A DNA stretch of 64,000 bases, from NCBI RefSeq assembly GCF_003265705.1, contig NW_020312935.1, forward strand, positions 2,025,537 to 2,089,536. The letters are read 5' to 3'. The position numbers were made by a program, and so were the translations under genes. Below are positions 21,274-33,200 of this stretch, piece by piece. Every line of letters begins with the position of its first letter. Position 1 is the first letter of the stretch. The stretch comes from Callorhinus ursinus. Taxonomy: Eukaryota > Chordata > Mammalia > Carnivora > Otariidae. The notes under the pieces were generated by a model, which saw nothing but the letters and a program-made list of their open reading frames with translations, was not told the DNA's origin and did no database searches.

Positions 21274-22465
21274 TTCTCTTAAACCAGGCAACCTCCAGGC
21301 TCTGAGATTTGAGACTGAGCTTTTTCTCCTTGTAACAAAGAATCTCCATGAAACTCGTTTTCATCTCTTAACCATCACTGAGCACACTCTTCCTTTGGGC
21401 TCTCTTCCTGCTCTAAATTCTGCTGCTTTCCAGTTCTCTGTTGCTCCTAAGAGACTAATTATTAGAGACTGTGAGGCCAGAGCAGCTGACCCTGGGCAGC
21501 TGAGCTTGTCCATCTCCTTTGAGTGTGAACCCAGGTTCTCCCATCACCTGTTTTTCTGTCCCTCCACGGGGGAGTGGGAAGGTGAAAGCATGAGACCTGC
21601 CAAAGATGGCTGGACATGGAGAATACTTCTTGAAGTCTTTCAGCCCTGTGCTGAAGTTCTAGACTTAGGAAAAAACCCCTCTGTCCAGAGGGATTTGTAG
21701 TGAGCAAGAATCAAAGCAAAGGTGTGCTATGAATGGGAGAGACTGACTCTGGAAGCCCCTTTAACAGTTCTTGGAAGTTCGGTGCTCTCATTGGCTTATA
21801 CACTACTTCTTGCTGCAGGGCACTATTCTACCTGGATCCAGTTGCAAAGTGTATTGGGAAAGTTGAAGGCTTCTCTTGGATCTACTGGATTCTCAGGGAG
21901 CCCTCCGTGGCCTTTTGCTTTGAGTGCTGTGTTCCCCTTTTACCAGAGGGCAGCACTGCACAAATTCCTGTTTTCCCCCATGGCATGTTCTGTTGGATTG
22001 CATTTACTGGCGAATGAAGGACAGGTCACATACTGGGCAGAAGTCACCATTCAAGGCTAGGGTGGGCTTCCAGTTGCCTTAATAGAAGTACTCAAGTCTC
22101 TTGGGTAGTGAGCTGGAATGCCTACAGGGGAAGTGGAGTTCCTGTTTTCATTTGAAAACTTTATGATTAAGAGAACCTTTAAAAACTGATTTCATATAAG
22201 TTTTTGGTGCCCATAAAAAACGTGGCTGCAGTTGTTGATTACTTTCCTAGGTGGATGAGACTCTTACTATTGTAACTTAACGGTGTTCCTTTACCCCCTA
22301 GCTGAGGCCATCCTTCCCCAGAGGGATGGCTTTGGGATCAGAAGATAGGACTCTGGCTTCTGTAGTGTAAATGTACACACCTGTTTCAAGCAACTTTAAT
22401 GTTTTTGATTGGTTTGTATCTCATAGCTCAGTAGCTGATAATAAAGTTAAGAATTCTGTGCCCTG
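21274..22465 (+). other. IST1: IST1 3' untranslated region
   Basis: About 1.2 kb of repeat-free, moderately conserved-looking sequence follows the stop codon and runs to the polyadenylation signal. Short open frames inside it (for example around 21395-21700 and 21722-22060) have no recognisable product. Confidence 0.8.
22440..22445 (+). terminator. IST1: IST1 polyadenylation signal AATAAA
   Basis: This is a canonical AATAAA inside GATAATAAAGTT. It lies about 1170 nt after the stop, with GT/T-rich sequence (CTGCTTTTTCCACTGGTTTGG) downstream. Cleavage is inferred near 22460. Confidence 0.8.
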
Positions 22466-23186
22466 CTTTTTCCACTGGTTTGGTCAAGTGATGAGGTGCA
22501 AATTTGGATTTTAGTGGAGTGTTTTAAGCAGATGACCCATGCTAGGCACAAGCCAGACCTTACCTTTGGTTCCTTGGGTAATGTGGATGCCTGGAGCAGT
22601 GAGGAGTCCATTTCTATTTCTGTATTTAAGCCCAGATAGCCTTTGGGAGTTTGCTTCGTTAGTCCTCTGGGACAGGGCTCCCCATTAGCCAAACCTCATG
22701 CTTATATCTTTGATTTTAATAAGCTGCAGTGAGCTCACCTCTGACTCATACATATTTCCCACAGCCATGCTGAATATATTGGTGGTCAGTGTTTCTTGCT
22801 GTTTGGCAGCACAGCTGGTTTATCCTGTATCACTCGTGTAGTGTTAACCCTTTCTTGACAGTGATCCATAAACCTAAGAACTTGCTGCCACGGGGATTTT
22901 GATTCCTCAGTGATTTACAGATTAATGGTGTATTATAAACTGGTAATTTTCTAAACTATACCATGCAAAGATAATCTTTTAATTTTTAAAAGTATTTGAG
23001 AGAGAAAGCACGAACAGAGGGAGAAGCAGGGAGCCCAACATGGGGCTTGATCCCAGGACCATCGGGATCATGACTTGAGACACTTAACCGACTGAATCAC
23101 CCAGGTGCCCCAAAATAGCTCATCTTTTAAAGCCTTAGTGTTAACTGCCCACTGCTATCATGGCTGTTTGCTCACGTGTTCTGGTG
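22466..23186. other. Convergent intergenic gap between IST1 and PKD1L3
   Basis: The two genes face each other tail to tail across about 0.7 kb. The gap contains one degraded CAN-SINE (22976-23111). Reverse-strand ATTAAA-type signals (TTTAAT on the + strand near 22714 and 22979) could end PKD1L3 transcripts, but I cannot pick one. Confidence 0.6.
22976..23111 (-). mobile_element. Degraded CAN-SINE in the gap between the genes
   Basis: AAAGTATTTGAGAGAGAAAG to AATCACCCAGGTGCCCC. Confidence 0.82.
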
Positions 23187-23258
23187 TCACTGGATTCCTA
23201 GCAAACTGGAGAGCTTCTGTAGCACCGTATCATATGTCAGTGCATCTTCTTTCAGAGT
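23187..23258 (-). pseudogene. PKD1L3: PKD1L3 last coding exon
   Basis: The acceptor is CTTTGAATAG. It codes TLKEDALTYDTVLQKLSSLL and GIQ, then TGA at 23187-23189. The LQKLS.LLGI block matches human. The human protein runs about 29 residues further, with a Trp where this TGA stands, so the stop may be a private nonsense change or a carnivore-wide earlier end. Confidence 0.9.
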
Positions 23259-23625
23259 CTATTCAAAGACAAAAGGAGAAAAGTGAGGGAATCAAAGTTG
23301 ATGCTAATGGTGGAGGGGAAGAGTGCCAAAAGATTAAAAAACTCGTATAAATAGCAAACACTGTTTCCTTTAATGATTTTCTGTCAGGCATTGGAGTGTT
23401 TCTGCTACTTAATAGTTGAGGACCAGCTATTTATAGGACTGCACATGTTCTCTAAACTGGGTGTCCTATGAAAATGGTTGCCAGAGCTATGGAGACTAAT
23501 AAAGGGACTATGCTGCTACTGTGCATTATGTCAGTCTGTAATCTTAAGAGCAGCAACAGTTGAGTTTTTCTAATGATAAAATGATGACAAGTTTATATTT
23601 CACTTACTGAGTCGGAGTTACCTAC

Positions 23626-23757
23626 CTTAAGGCACATTCTTTCTTTACCAAAGTACATGAGAATGATGGAAACAAAAAGGTTAATGATCACAAGTACCAT
23701 CAAGAAGACCCTGGTGAGAATCAGAAAGGATCCCAGGATTGGGTCTAAATCAATAAC
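23626..23757 (-). pseudogene. PKD1L3: PKD1L3 exon, helix 11
   Basis: It has 44 complete codons: VIDLDPILGSFLILTRVF and VIINLFVSIILMYFGKER. The acceptor is TCTCTTTCCAG and the donor GTAGGT. It is undamaged. Confidence 0.95.
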
Positions 23758-25180
23758 CTGGAAAGAGACAAATATTTTGATTTTTAAACACTGACAGTTT
23801 AACTTCTACTTTAAAAATGTAAGTTATATGCTAATGTTTGGGATATACTCATAAAATATTTGATGGAAATTAGGAGAGAAGCAAAATTATTAAAAAGGAA
23901 AATGCTTTTGAGTGGACAGAAGAACATGAATGACAGGCTTGATGGGTATAAAAATAATTGACTTCAGGCCTTTCACAAGAAAACAGGTAAGTCACAGTGA
24001 CACTAAATGACTAAAATGATTTAAAGCCCATGTGAGTTTTGGCAGTTATGGAAAATATATATAAGCACAGAAGCTTGAAAGAGTAGCAAAAGCATATGGA
24101 AAGAATAAACAGAAATCATAAAAATTGTTTCTGCCATTCTAAGAACCTCTATAAACCGGAACATTCCAATAAAATTTAACAAGTTAACCATAAAAAACTG
24201 GCTTTTACTTTGTTTTTTGGGGTTTTTTTTGGTGTTATCTTTTCAAAGTAAGTACTGAGTTTTGCCATTCTTTACTTTTCAGCATGAAGAGATCATTCTC
24301 AAATACAGGACCTAGAGTGGTTTCTGTAAGAGTATTTTAGTTTACATGTTCATTTTAACAAATGTTTATTTTCCCTTGGTATTGGCTCATTCACTGTTGC
24401 CATTAGGGTACTGTTAAAAAACAAAACAAAAACCAACAACAGCCCAACAACTTAGAGGAGGAATGCTTAAAATAAATATCACTATGATGGAAATCTGTAT
24501 GACCAGATACTGCTTAATTATAGCTACTCTAGGTCAACCAAGTAATTTGCACCATCTTTGTGATGTAAAATTTTTCTCAAGTATACTCCATTTTCCTTTC
24601 ACATTGTATTATTAGAGGTTTTTTTTTTTTTAAAGTCAAAAAGGAGGTATTAGCAAAAGCTCATTGTTTTGTTACTTCCTTAAGTGTCTTAGTATATAAA
24701 GTGTTCCAAGGGTGAAGACTTCATTCCCTAATTGAACCTAGAACCATAACAAGTCTTTCTCAGATCTTAGGAAGGTGAGAACTTTCCATGTTAGAAACTA
24801 TGTTAAGAAACTATGTAAACTTGCGCATTTTAATTACTAACATTTGAGTTCTAGATATTCAAAAGGTTAAACTTCATGAAAATCTTTACAATTTCACTAA
24901 TTTGTAGTTTTTTCTGTCCTGATCAAATCTATATATGCTAGGGCCCCAAACCCTCATCTGGGTTTCCTATTTAATATAGAAGAGAGATTTGTGTGGGTAG
25001 TTCTTGGGGGAGAATAATAGCCTCTCTGAAATGAGCATTGATTAACTATGAACAGAAATACTGCAGTTCTTTCTGGTATTGTACCTCCCTAATTTTTTTT
25101 TAAAAGGCGCTTTCATCGGGCCACTGAGAAAGCAGCAGCAAATAATACTAATCTGGCCAGGTTATGAGAGCATAAATTCA

Positions 25181-25255
25181 GGCCCAGCATCCTGAAAATA
25201 AGATTAATAAGTGAGGCAGGCCCAGCATCCTGAAAATAAGATTAATAAGTGAGGA
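25181..25255. repeat. 38-bp tandem duplication
   Basis: The unit starting GGCCCAGCATCCTGAAAATA occurs at 25181 and again at 25219, nearly identical. Confidence 0.95.
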
Positions 25256-25428
25256 AGTTGGGACTAGGTGCTTGAAAAAGGGACACATTTCTGAAAGTAA
25301 GAGCCCCTCAAGTTGTATGCATAGATAGCACCAGTGTGCAGTGGTACAGAAGGAGCTGCTGTTGTAAGCAATTCTCGCCTTGCAAACAAAATAGAATCCT
25401 GCAGGGAGGCCAGGATGGGGGTTTTCAC

Positions 25429-25527
25429 CTCCTCATGATGAGAGATTCCCATTAGGAGACCAACAGTCACTGCTGAGCTGAAGAAAGTCCGGTAGTGAGA
25501 GACGCTCCAGCCGAACAGCAGGTTAAA
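25429..25527 (-). pseudogene. PKD1L3: PKD1L3 exon, pore helix
   Basis: It has 33 complete codons: FNLLFGWSVSHYRTFFSSAV and VGLLMGISHHEE. This is the pore-helix and selectivity region of the polycystin channel fold. The acceptor is CTCCTTTTCAG and the donor GTGAAA. It is undamaged. Confidence 0.95.
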
Positions 25528-25689
25528 CTGAAAAGGAGAAGGACTAATTAGAGGGGTAGAGAGCAGTAAGGCTGAAGTCACTTCTTTCCCTCCTGGCTAG
25601 ATAAGGAGGCCAACACGGGACCAAAGGGGCTGGAAATCAAAGAAATGCCTTAGTGGCCGTTCAAATCACTATGGCTTAAAAAAAAATTC

Positions 25690-25810
25690 CTTTGTAATTA
25701 CATAGCATTTTCCTATCAATTTATTTGATCTTCACATCACCCTGTGAGCTAAATTTGAGGAGATGAGACAGATGTCTGCATTTAAGTCATACTGCTGGCT
25801 AAGTGTGGAA
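25690..25810 (-). repeat. MIR-like fragment
   Basis: TTTGATCTTCACATCACCCT and the following GAGGAGATGAGACAG. Confidence 0.5.
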
Positions 25811-25964
25811 CTACAACTAAAAACCAGCTTTCTTATTCCACTGTTCTTTCCAAAACTCGTTGCCAACTTGAATTGATGGTTTTCCGTATATAGTGCTTTC
25901 TTGGGAAGCAATGTGATTCCAAGGCCACAGCATTTGGAAAAAGACACTGGGAATGAGGGCTTAC

Positions 25965-26175
25965 AGCAATGGTATAGCCTGTGAGCAGGATCAGGATGAC
26001 CAGCAAGAAGCCCACCACCTCATCCCAGGCTTTGCTGAGTGTTCTACCGATGACCTGCAGCCTGGGGTTATGGTGCAGCAGGTCCCACAGCTGAACAGTT
26101 GCGAACAGAACCAGGAAGGCCATGAGGTGAACGACTGCTGAGTTTACTTTTATTGCCTCATAGAAGCTGATGAAC
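25965..26175 (-). pseudogene. PKD1L3: PKD1L3 exon, helices 9-10
   Basis: It codes FISFYEAIKVNSAVVHL, MAFLVLFATVQLWDLL and VVGFLLVILILLTGYTIA. It is 211 nt, in frame at both junctions. The acceptor is TTGGTACAG and the donor GTAAGC. It is undamaged. Confidence 0.95.
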
Positions 26176-26615
26176 CTGTACCAAGGAAGGCCGACAGTTA
26201 CTCAGCTGATGTATGCCATCCATTTCTCCAGTGCTTCCCCTGCTCAAGTATAGCAGCTCTGTGAGTCCTATTAGGTCAGATACTTGTTGATGCAAGAACT
26301 CTCCTTTCCAGTGTGGCCTCCAGTACTTGTGGATGTGAGAGCATTGGGCAGAGGCCATGTATTTGGTTGGGAGATCTTAAGAAACCCTGAAATACAACCC
26401 CAGCAGATTACTCAAAATTCATTCTGCAAATCAAGGCCAGCCTCCTCTGCTGCTCTGGTTTAAGTTAAATACCCAGTCTCAAAAGGAGAGGAGTTAGCCT
26501 AATGAGATGTGCCATTATGCTAGTCTGTTTTCTGTAGAACTCTGATCCTATATTCTCTGGGGGTAATTGATCTCATAGGTGTAACAGTGCTGCAAGTAGA
26601 AAGATGATTGATAGG

Positions 26616-26790
26616 GGTGCCTGGGTGGCTCGGTCAGTTAAGCATCTCTCTGCCTTTGGCTCGGGTCATGATCCCAAGGTCGTGGGATGGAGTCCCGCAT
26701 CAGGCTCCTTGCTCAACACGGAGCCTGCTTCTCCCTCTGTCTGCCACTTACCCTGCTTGTGCTTGCTCTGACAAAATCTTTAAAAAAAAG
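26616..26790 (+). mobile_element. CAN-SINE
   Basis: GGGGTGCCTGGGTGGCTCGG to GACAAAATCTTTAAAAAA; GATGATTGATA / GATGACTGATA flank. Confidence 0.9.
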
Positions 26791-27616
26791 AGATGACTGA
26801 TAAACTAGAAGTGTTATGTGTGAAACATATTCATAATCTTGTGTTGCAGCAACTAGGTTACGTGGAAAGACTCCCATAGATAGAGCAAATTGGCACTTGG
26901 TCACAACTGCTTTAGTGTCTAAGACCTAGGCAGTGCCATACGGCAAGATGGACCTCAACTGTCAACATCATTTAAACTGCACACTGTCCCTGCATAAATG
27001 GCCCTCTGTAAGGATGACCTGGGATATTTTCTCATTACGCAGATCAGCAGTCCAGACTGTTGGCCACTGAAAAAGTAAAGTATCACGTGGCAATACTTGG
27101 TCTGGGAAATAGATGCTCTTTCCCATGGGAAAGACCACAGAAGGTGTCCAAGGGGGCACCAGAATGTCTCTTAAGTATGGATAAGCTAATGGATGGACAT
27201 CCCTACCCAGAAAGCAACTCCCTCTGGTTTTAAAAAATGCACTGGGTTGTGGTTTTATTTAAAGGATGATCATTTGTCATGCCTCAGGCTTTATTCTTTG
27301 GCCAGGGTGCAAAATAGGACTAATTCCAGGTCCTTGCTATATGAAATTTAAATGCATTACCCTTGACAAGCACATACCTAAGTATTGTGAAGGCAGAAGA
27401 GATTTTCAATGTGATAAGCAGTATAAACAGTTTCTTGTTCATTATTTTCTCAGTTGTGGACATTCGTCTGAGTTCTCTATTTAACTCCGGTATTATACCA
27501 AATATAGGTCTGAGAGAGCAGTGGAAGAGGAAGGAGAGTTTGAAAGAATACTTGTGTAATCAGGAAACTTTAGACGTTGAACAGGAATAGACTGTGCTCC
27601 TCAGGCTCCTCCTTAC

Positions 27617-27777
27617 CTGTCCCGGTCATAGTGGTATTGTGCCATGTTTTCCTTATGCAGAGAAGTAAGCTTCATGTCAAGACCCAGGAGGACAAAGCTA
27701 ATGAGGATTATGCTTGTGTCCACAATGTTTCTTTTCCTAGTGAAGAACCTCCACCTCTGCTGTTTCAGCCGATGACC
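27617..27777 (-). pseudogene. PKD1L3: PKD1L3 exon, transmembrane helix 8
   Basis: It codes GHRLKQQRWRFFTRKRNIVD and TSIILISFVLLGLDMKL. It is 161 nt and undamaged. The acceptor is TCTCTGTTTAG and the donor GTAAGG. Confidence 0.94.
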
Positions 27778-28422
27778 CTAAACAGAGACACCACAGTTAC
27801 TACTGCTTGCCTTAAAGATTAGCCAGGTCTTTCCCTAATGAAGTATTTTAACACTGGCAAAACACTAAGCTGGGGATTTGTCAAATCTAACTTGGACACA
27901 ATGGGTTATGGTCTTGGTTCTGCACGGTAGTCACTCAGCTGCTGCTTATAGAAAAGTAGCTTTTTCTAATACAACTTGCATTGGATATACTTATTATATT
28001 TCATTCTTGTTGCTGAAATTTAAAAAGGTTATCAAATTACTTATCAAGCCTGAAAATAAGATATGTTGTCTTAAAATATTCTTTTATTTAAAAGAAATTT
28101 TTTTTTTTAAAGATAGATTCTGTTTTGGTGCCATTACCTGTACTTTTGAGTACTTGCTCTGTTCATATTTTCAATTCTTGCTGTTATCTTATATAGGGAT
28201 AATACAACTGTTAAAAAAATAGTATTCTTTTTACAGCCTTAATTCCTTAACTCTTGAAAACTGGAAGAGCTACTTGGTGGAAAGCCAGTCAGCCTTTAGC
28301 TGAATTAAGGCTCTGGAAAGGACCAAAGTCATAGCCATAATTCTTGTAATAGCTCATTGTGGACCTCCCCTGATAACACGGGAAATCTTGAGAATTTCTT
28401 ACATCTAACGCTTTCAATTCAC

Positions 28423-28539
28423 CTATACAAACGCATCGTAACAGACTAGTAGGTAATAGATGACTTGTGAGATGACAGACCAAGTAAAGTCCTTCTTTGA
28501 TGCCTGAAGTGTCCAGCCTCAGCGAGGGGAAGAACACAC
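28423..28539 (-). pseudogene. PKD1L3: PKD1L3 exon, helix 7, 11-nt deletion and nonsense codon
   Basis: It codes VFFPSLRLD in one frame, then SKKDFTWSVISQVIYYLLVC in another. It is 117 nt against 128 in human, an 11-nt deletion near 28506-28516. In the frame of the helix, the last codon is TAG (28423-28425) where human has Gln. The acceptor is GTTGTTCTCAG and the donor GTGAAT. Confidence 0.92.
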
Positions 28540-28641
28540 CTGAGAACAACAAAGAACACCTAGAGTCAAGAGTCTTCAAAGCTTGTGCCCTCTTCCTTTC
28601 AAGCTCTCTGAAATCAGTGCAACTGTTCCTGGATTATCTCT

Positions 28642-28824
28642 CTGTCTCTTTTTTTAGATTTTATTTATTTGAGCGAGAGAGCGTGTGTGGGGGAAAGGGC
28701 AGAGGGAGAGGGAGAGAATCCCAGACTGTGCTGAACATGGAGCCTGATGTAGGGCACAATCTCACAACCCTGAGCCGAAAGCAAGAGCCAGACACTTAAC
28801 CGACTGAGCCACCCAGCTGCCCCA
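28642..28824 (-). mobile_element. CAN-SINE with target duplication
   Basis: TTTTTTTAGATTTTATTTAT to GAGCCACCCAGCTGCCCC; CCTGGATTATCT flanks. Confidence 0.9.
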
Positions 28825-30209
28825 CCTGGATTATCTATTTCAAATGTTCCTGAATCTCTACACTTCACTTGGTATTTCCTCTAGAGCTGTTAAGGATATT
28901 AACTGAGATCACATATGTATAACAGAGAAATGCACTGTTTGCACCAGTCAGTAGAGGGGAAGGATATACTCGTGACCCCACCTCGAGGGTACTGTCTGTG
29001 ACTTCACAGCTGTTAACAGGTGTTGCTCTTGCCAAGCGAGAACAGGTGCAGAGATGCACCAACTAATTGTACTCTTGCCATATGATGTTTGGTAGAGAAC
29101 TGATGACTGCAATGTAAAGTGTGGGGAGAATGGAATTTAAAGCTATTTAAAATTAGTATGATGAAAGTGCTTTGAGCCATTTCAAATTTAGTTACTTTTT
29201 AAAACTAACGGAAGTAATATCCCATGAATACTAATAGTATCCTGGGGATACTCAGACATTTATATAAGGGTAGACTAAAAAGCCTCAGATTCTACCTAGA
29301 AGGACAGTGAGACTGTTGTTTATAAAATCATGAAAGGTCTTGTGAATATAAACTTTCATAAAGCCCCAAAATATTAGAATTAAGATGCGTCCCTTATAGT
29401 AGAAAGTACATTTAAGAATAAAAAATTCCTACTTCACATTTTTAGCTCTTAAGACTGGGACTTTCCCATGTTTACTTAAGCCCTCTTTTTTTGTTTTGTT
29501 TTTTGGTAGTTACTAACAATAAAAAACCCTATGAAGACCCACAGGAAGCATTCATGCTTCATTTAGAAAGAACTGTAGAAGTCTACTAAAGTATAAAACT
29601 GATCAGAAGTAACACCTGGTGGCAAATGGAAGGATACTAGTGGGCAAATTCTGGGGAAGAGAAGAAAGAGAAAGGAAGTTTGATTAGGAAAGACTTCCTG
29701 TTAAAGGTAGGAGAATTGAATATATGAGCTTCCCTCTAATCTCATAAAATGCCACTATAATGATAGTGACTGGATAAAAAAACAACCCAAAGAAAAAGAT
29801 GACCAACAAACTACTGGAAGCTGGAAAACAGAAGAATGACATGGACAGCAGATTCAAGAAAGCTAAAGGCAAAGTCAGCTGTATAGAAAACCCAGAAGCA
29901 AACCCAGAAAAGCTGGAAAATTGCCGGCATTAGGTACTTCTGAAGGGAAGGTCAGATGAAACAAAATATAACTGATTGCAAGTCTGAACATAAACAGATC
30001 CCAGATAGCCTCCCTCACCATTCACGACTAGGTATTTGCTACTCATCCTGTCTTCCACCACACTAAAACTAAAGGTTTATTACCTATTGTTGAACTAGAG
30101 AGAATCTGAAGTCAGGGGCACCAGGTCTATTTGCAAGGAGTGGTCTACTGGGAAAGAATGCAGAGAAAGCTTTTATTTTGAGAGAGAAGAGAGAGCGTGT
30201 GCCTTGAGC

Positions 30210-33200
30210 AGGGGAGGGGCACTCATTAAAAAATGAATGACAAAAAGTGAAGAAAGCCTATGTCGATTCTGGACACTGTCAAAAGAACAAATATACCTAT
30301 CATGGGAGTCCCAGAGGAGGAGGAGAGAGAAAGAGGCAGAAAACTTATATAAACAAACAGTTGAAAACTTCCCAAATTTTGTAACGATATAAACATCTAG
30401 GTACGTGAAGCTGAAAGGATCCCAAGTCAGATTAACCCAAAGAAGAGTACTCTGAGATACATTACTGTTTATCAAACTGTTAAAAGTCAAAGTCAGAGAC
30501 TTCTGAGAAAAGCAAGGAAAAAAAAAAAAACTTTACACACACATAGAAAACCTCCCAGGCTATCAGATTTCTCAGCAGAAATCTTGCAGGCCAGAGGGAG
30601 TAGAATGATACATTCAGAGTGCTGAAAGAAAAAAAAACAACCCTGCCAACCCAAGCTACTATAACCAACAAAACTGTCCTTCAGAAGTGAAGGAGAGATA
30701 AAAAACATTCCCAGACAAACAAAAGATTAGGGAGTTCATCACCACCAGATCTGTCTTACAAGAGATGCTAGAGGGAATTCTTTTAGGTGAAAGGAAAGGA
30801 TGCTATGTAACAACATGAAAGTATAAAAGTCACTGGTAAAGGTAAACAGATAGTCTAATTCAGAATTTGGTAATACTGTAATGGTGTGTAAGTCACTTTT
30901 ATCTTTAGTATAAAAGTTAAAGACAATAGTGTTAAAAATAACTACCACTACAATATGTTAACGGATGACAGCATAAAAAGAAAGGCAGTGTGACATCAAT
31001 TACATAAAGTTCAGGGAAAGAAGTAAAAGTGTAGAGGTTTTTTTTTGTTTTGTTTTGTTTTTTGTTTTTTTAGGTACAGGCAGTACAATCTTGTTTATTT
31101 TTATTTTTTTTTAAGTAATCTCTATGCCCCATGTGCTTGAACTCACAACCCTGAGATCAAGACTTGCATACTTCTGACTGAGCCAGTCAGGCACCTCAAA
31201 GTGCAGAGTTTTTGTATGTGATTAACAGTAAGCTGTTTTCAGCTTAAAACAGACTGTTACAAGATATTTTACATAAGCCTTATGAGAACACTAAAGCAAA
31301 ATCTTTAATAAATGCAAAAAAGATGAAGGGAAGGGAATTAAAGCATACCACTACAAAAAGTAAATCACAAAGAAAGATAGCAAGAGAATAAAAGAGGAAC
31401 AAAGGAACTGCAAAACAGAAAACAATAAAGTGCCAATAGTAAGTTCTTATCAATAATTAAATGTCAACAGATTAAATTCTTCAATAAAAAGACAGAATGA
31501 GTGGTAAAAATACAAGATCCAATAATATACTGCCTATAAGAGACCCACTTTAATTTTAAGTACACACACAGGCTGAAACTGAAGGCATGGAAAAAAAATA
31601 TTCCATGCAAATGGCAACCAAAAAAGAGCAGAAGTAGCTCTAACTTTTAACAGATAAAATAGAATTTCAGTTAAACTCAGTCACAACAGACAAGGAAGGT
31701 CATCTGTGGTAAAATGATACAGGGCTCACTTCATAAAGAGGACAAAACAATTGTAATTATATATGCACTCAACATTGGAACACCTAAATATGTAAAGTAA
31801 ATGTTACCTGATTGAAGAAATAGATAGCAATACAGTAATAGTAGGGGACTTCAATATCCTACTTTCAATAATGGATAGATTGTCTAGACAAAATCAATAA
31901 GGAAATGGCAGACTTGTTAACACTATGGGCCAGATGGAGCTAAAAGATATATACAAAACACTCCATTCAACCAGAATACGCATTCTTCTCAAGCGCACGT
32001 GGAACATTCTCCAGGATACGTCCTATGTTGGGCCACAAAGCAAGTCTTAAATTTAAGGAGACTCAAAGCATATATATCAGGTATCTTTTCTGACCACAAT
32101 GGTGTGAAATTAGAAATCAGTAATGGGACACAAATTGGAAAATTCACAAACACATGGAAATTCAACACACTTCTGAACAACCAATGGGTTTAATTAGGAA
32201 ATTAAAAAGTACCTTGAGACAAACAAAAAGAGAAGTAAAACGTCATACCAAACTTATGGGATGCAGTAAAAGCAGTTCTAAAGAGGGAATTTTATAGCAA
32301 TAAACACCTATTTTATGAAAAAAGAAAGATCTCAAATAAAGGTCTTCAAGGAACTAGTAAAAGAAGAACAAACTAAGCCCAAAGTTAGCAGAGGGAAGGA
32401 AATAATAAAGATTAGAGCAGAAATAAATGAAATAAAGACTAAATAGAAAATACAAAAATGTTTTGAAAGATAAACAAAACTGATACACCTTTAGACTAAG
32501 CCAAGAAAAAGAGGACTCAAATAAAATTACTAATTAAAGAGTAGACATTAACACTGGTAACACAAAAACAAAGGATAAGAGACTACCATGAACAACTGTA
32601 CACCAACAAACTAGACAACTTAGAAGAAATGGATAAATTCCTAGAAACACAAACTTATTAAGTCTAAATAATGACAAAATAGAAAATCTGAACAGACTAA
32701 TAACAAGTATGGAAACTGTAATAAAAAACTTCCCAACAAAGATAAGACCAGGACCAGACAGCTTCATGGGTGGATTCTACAGAACATTTAAAGAAGAATT
32801 AATATCCATCCTCAAACTCTTCCAAATAATTAAAAAGAAGGAAACTGTTCAAAATTCATTTTATGAGGCCAACATTATCCTCATACCAAAACCTACAAGA
32901 AAAGAAAATCACAGGCCAATATCCCTGATGAGCACAAATGCAAAAATCCTCAAAAAAATGCTAACACATGAAGTTCGTAAGTATGTTTAAAAAGATCATA
33001 ACACTGCCAAATGGGATTTATCCCTGACTTGCAAGGATGATTCAACATACACAATTCAATAAACATGATACACATTAGCAGAATAAAGGATTAAATTATA
33101 TGATGATCTCAAAAGATACACAAAGAATGACAAAATTCAACATCCTTTCATGATAAAAACTGTCAACAAATTAGGCACAGAAGGAATGCTCCTTAACATA

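Noticed and set aside
32709..32990. Open frame resembling reverse transcriptase
   Set aside because: It belongs to the old broken L1 and is not a gene.
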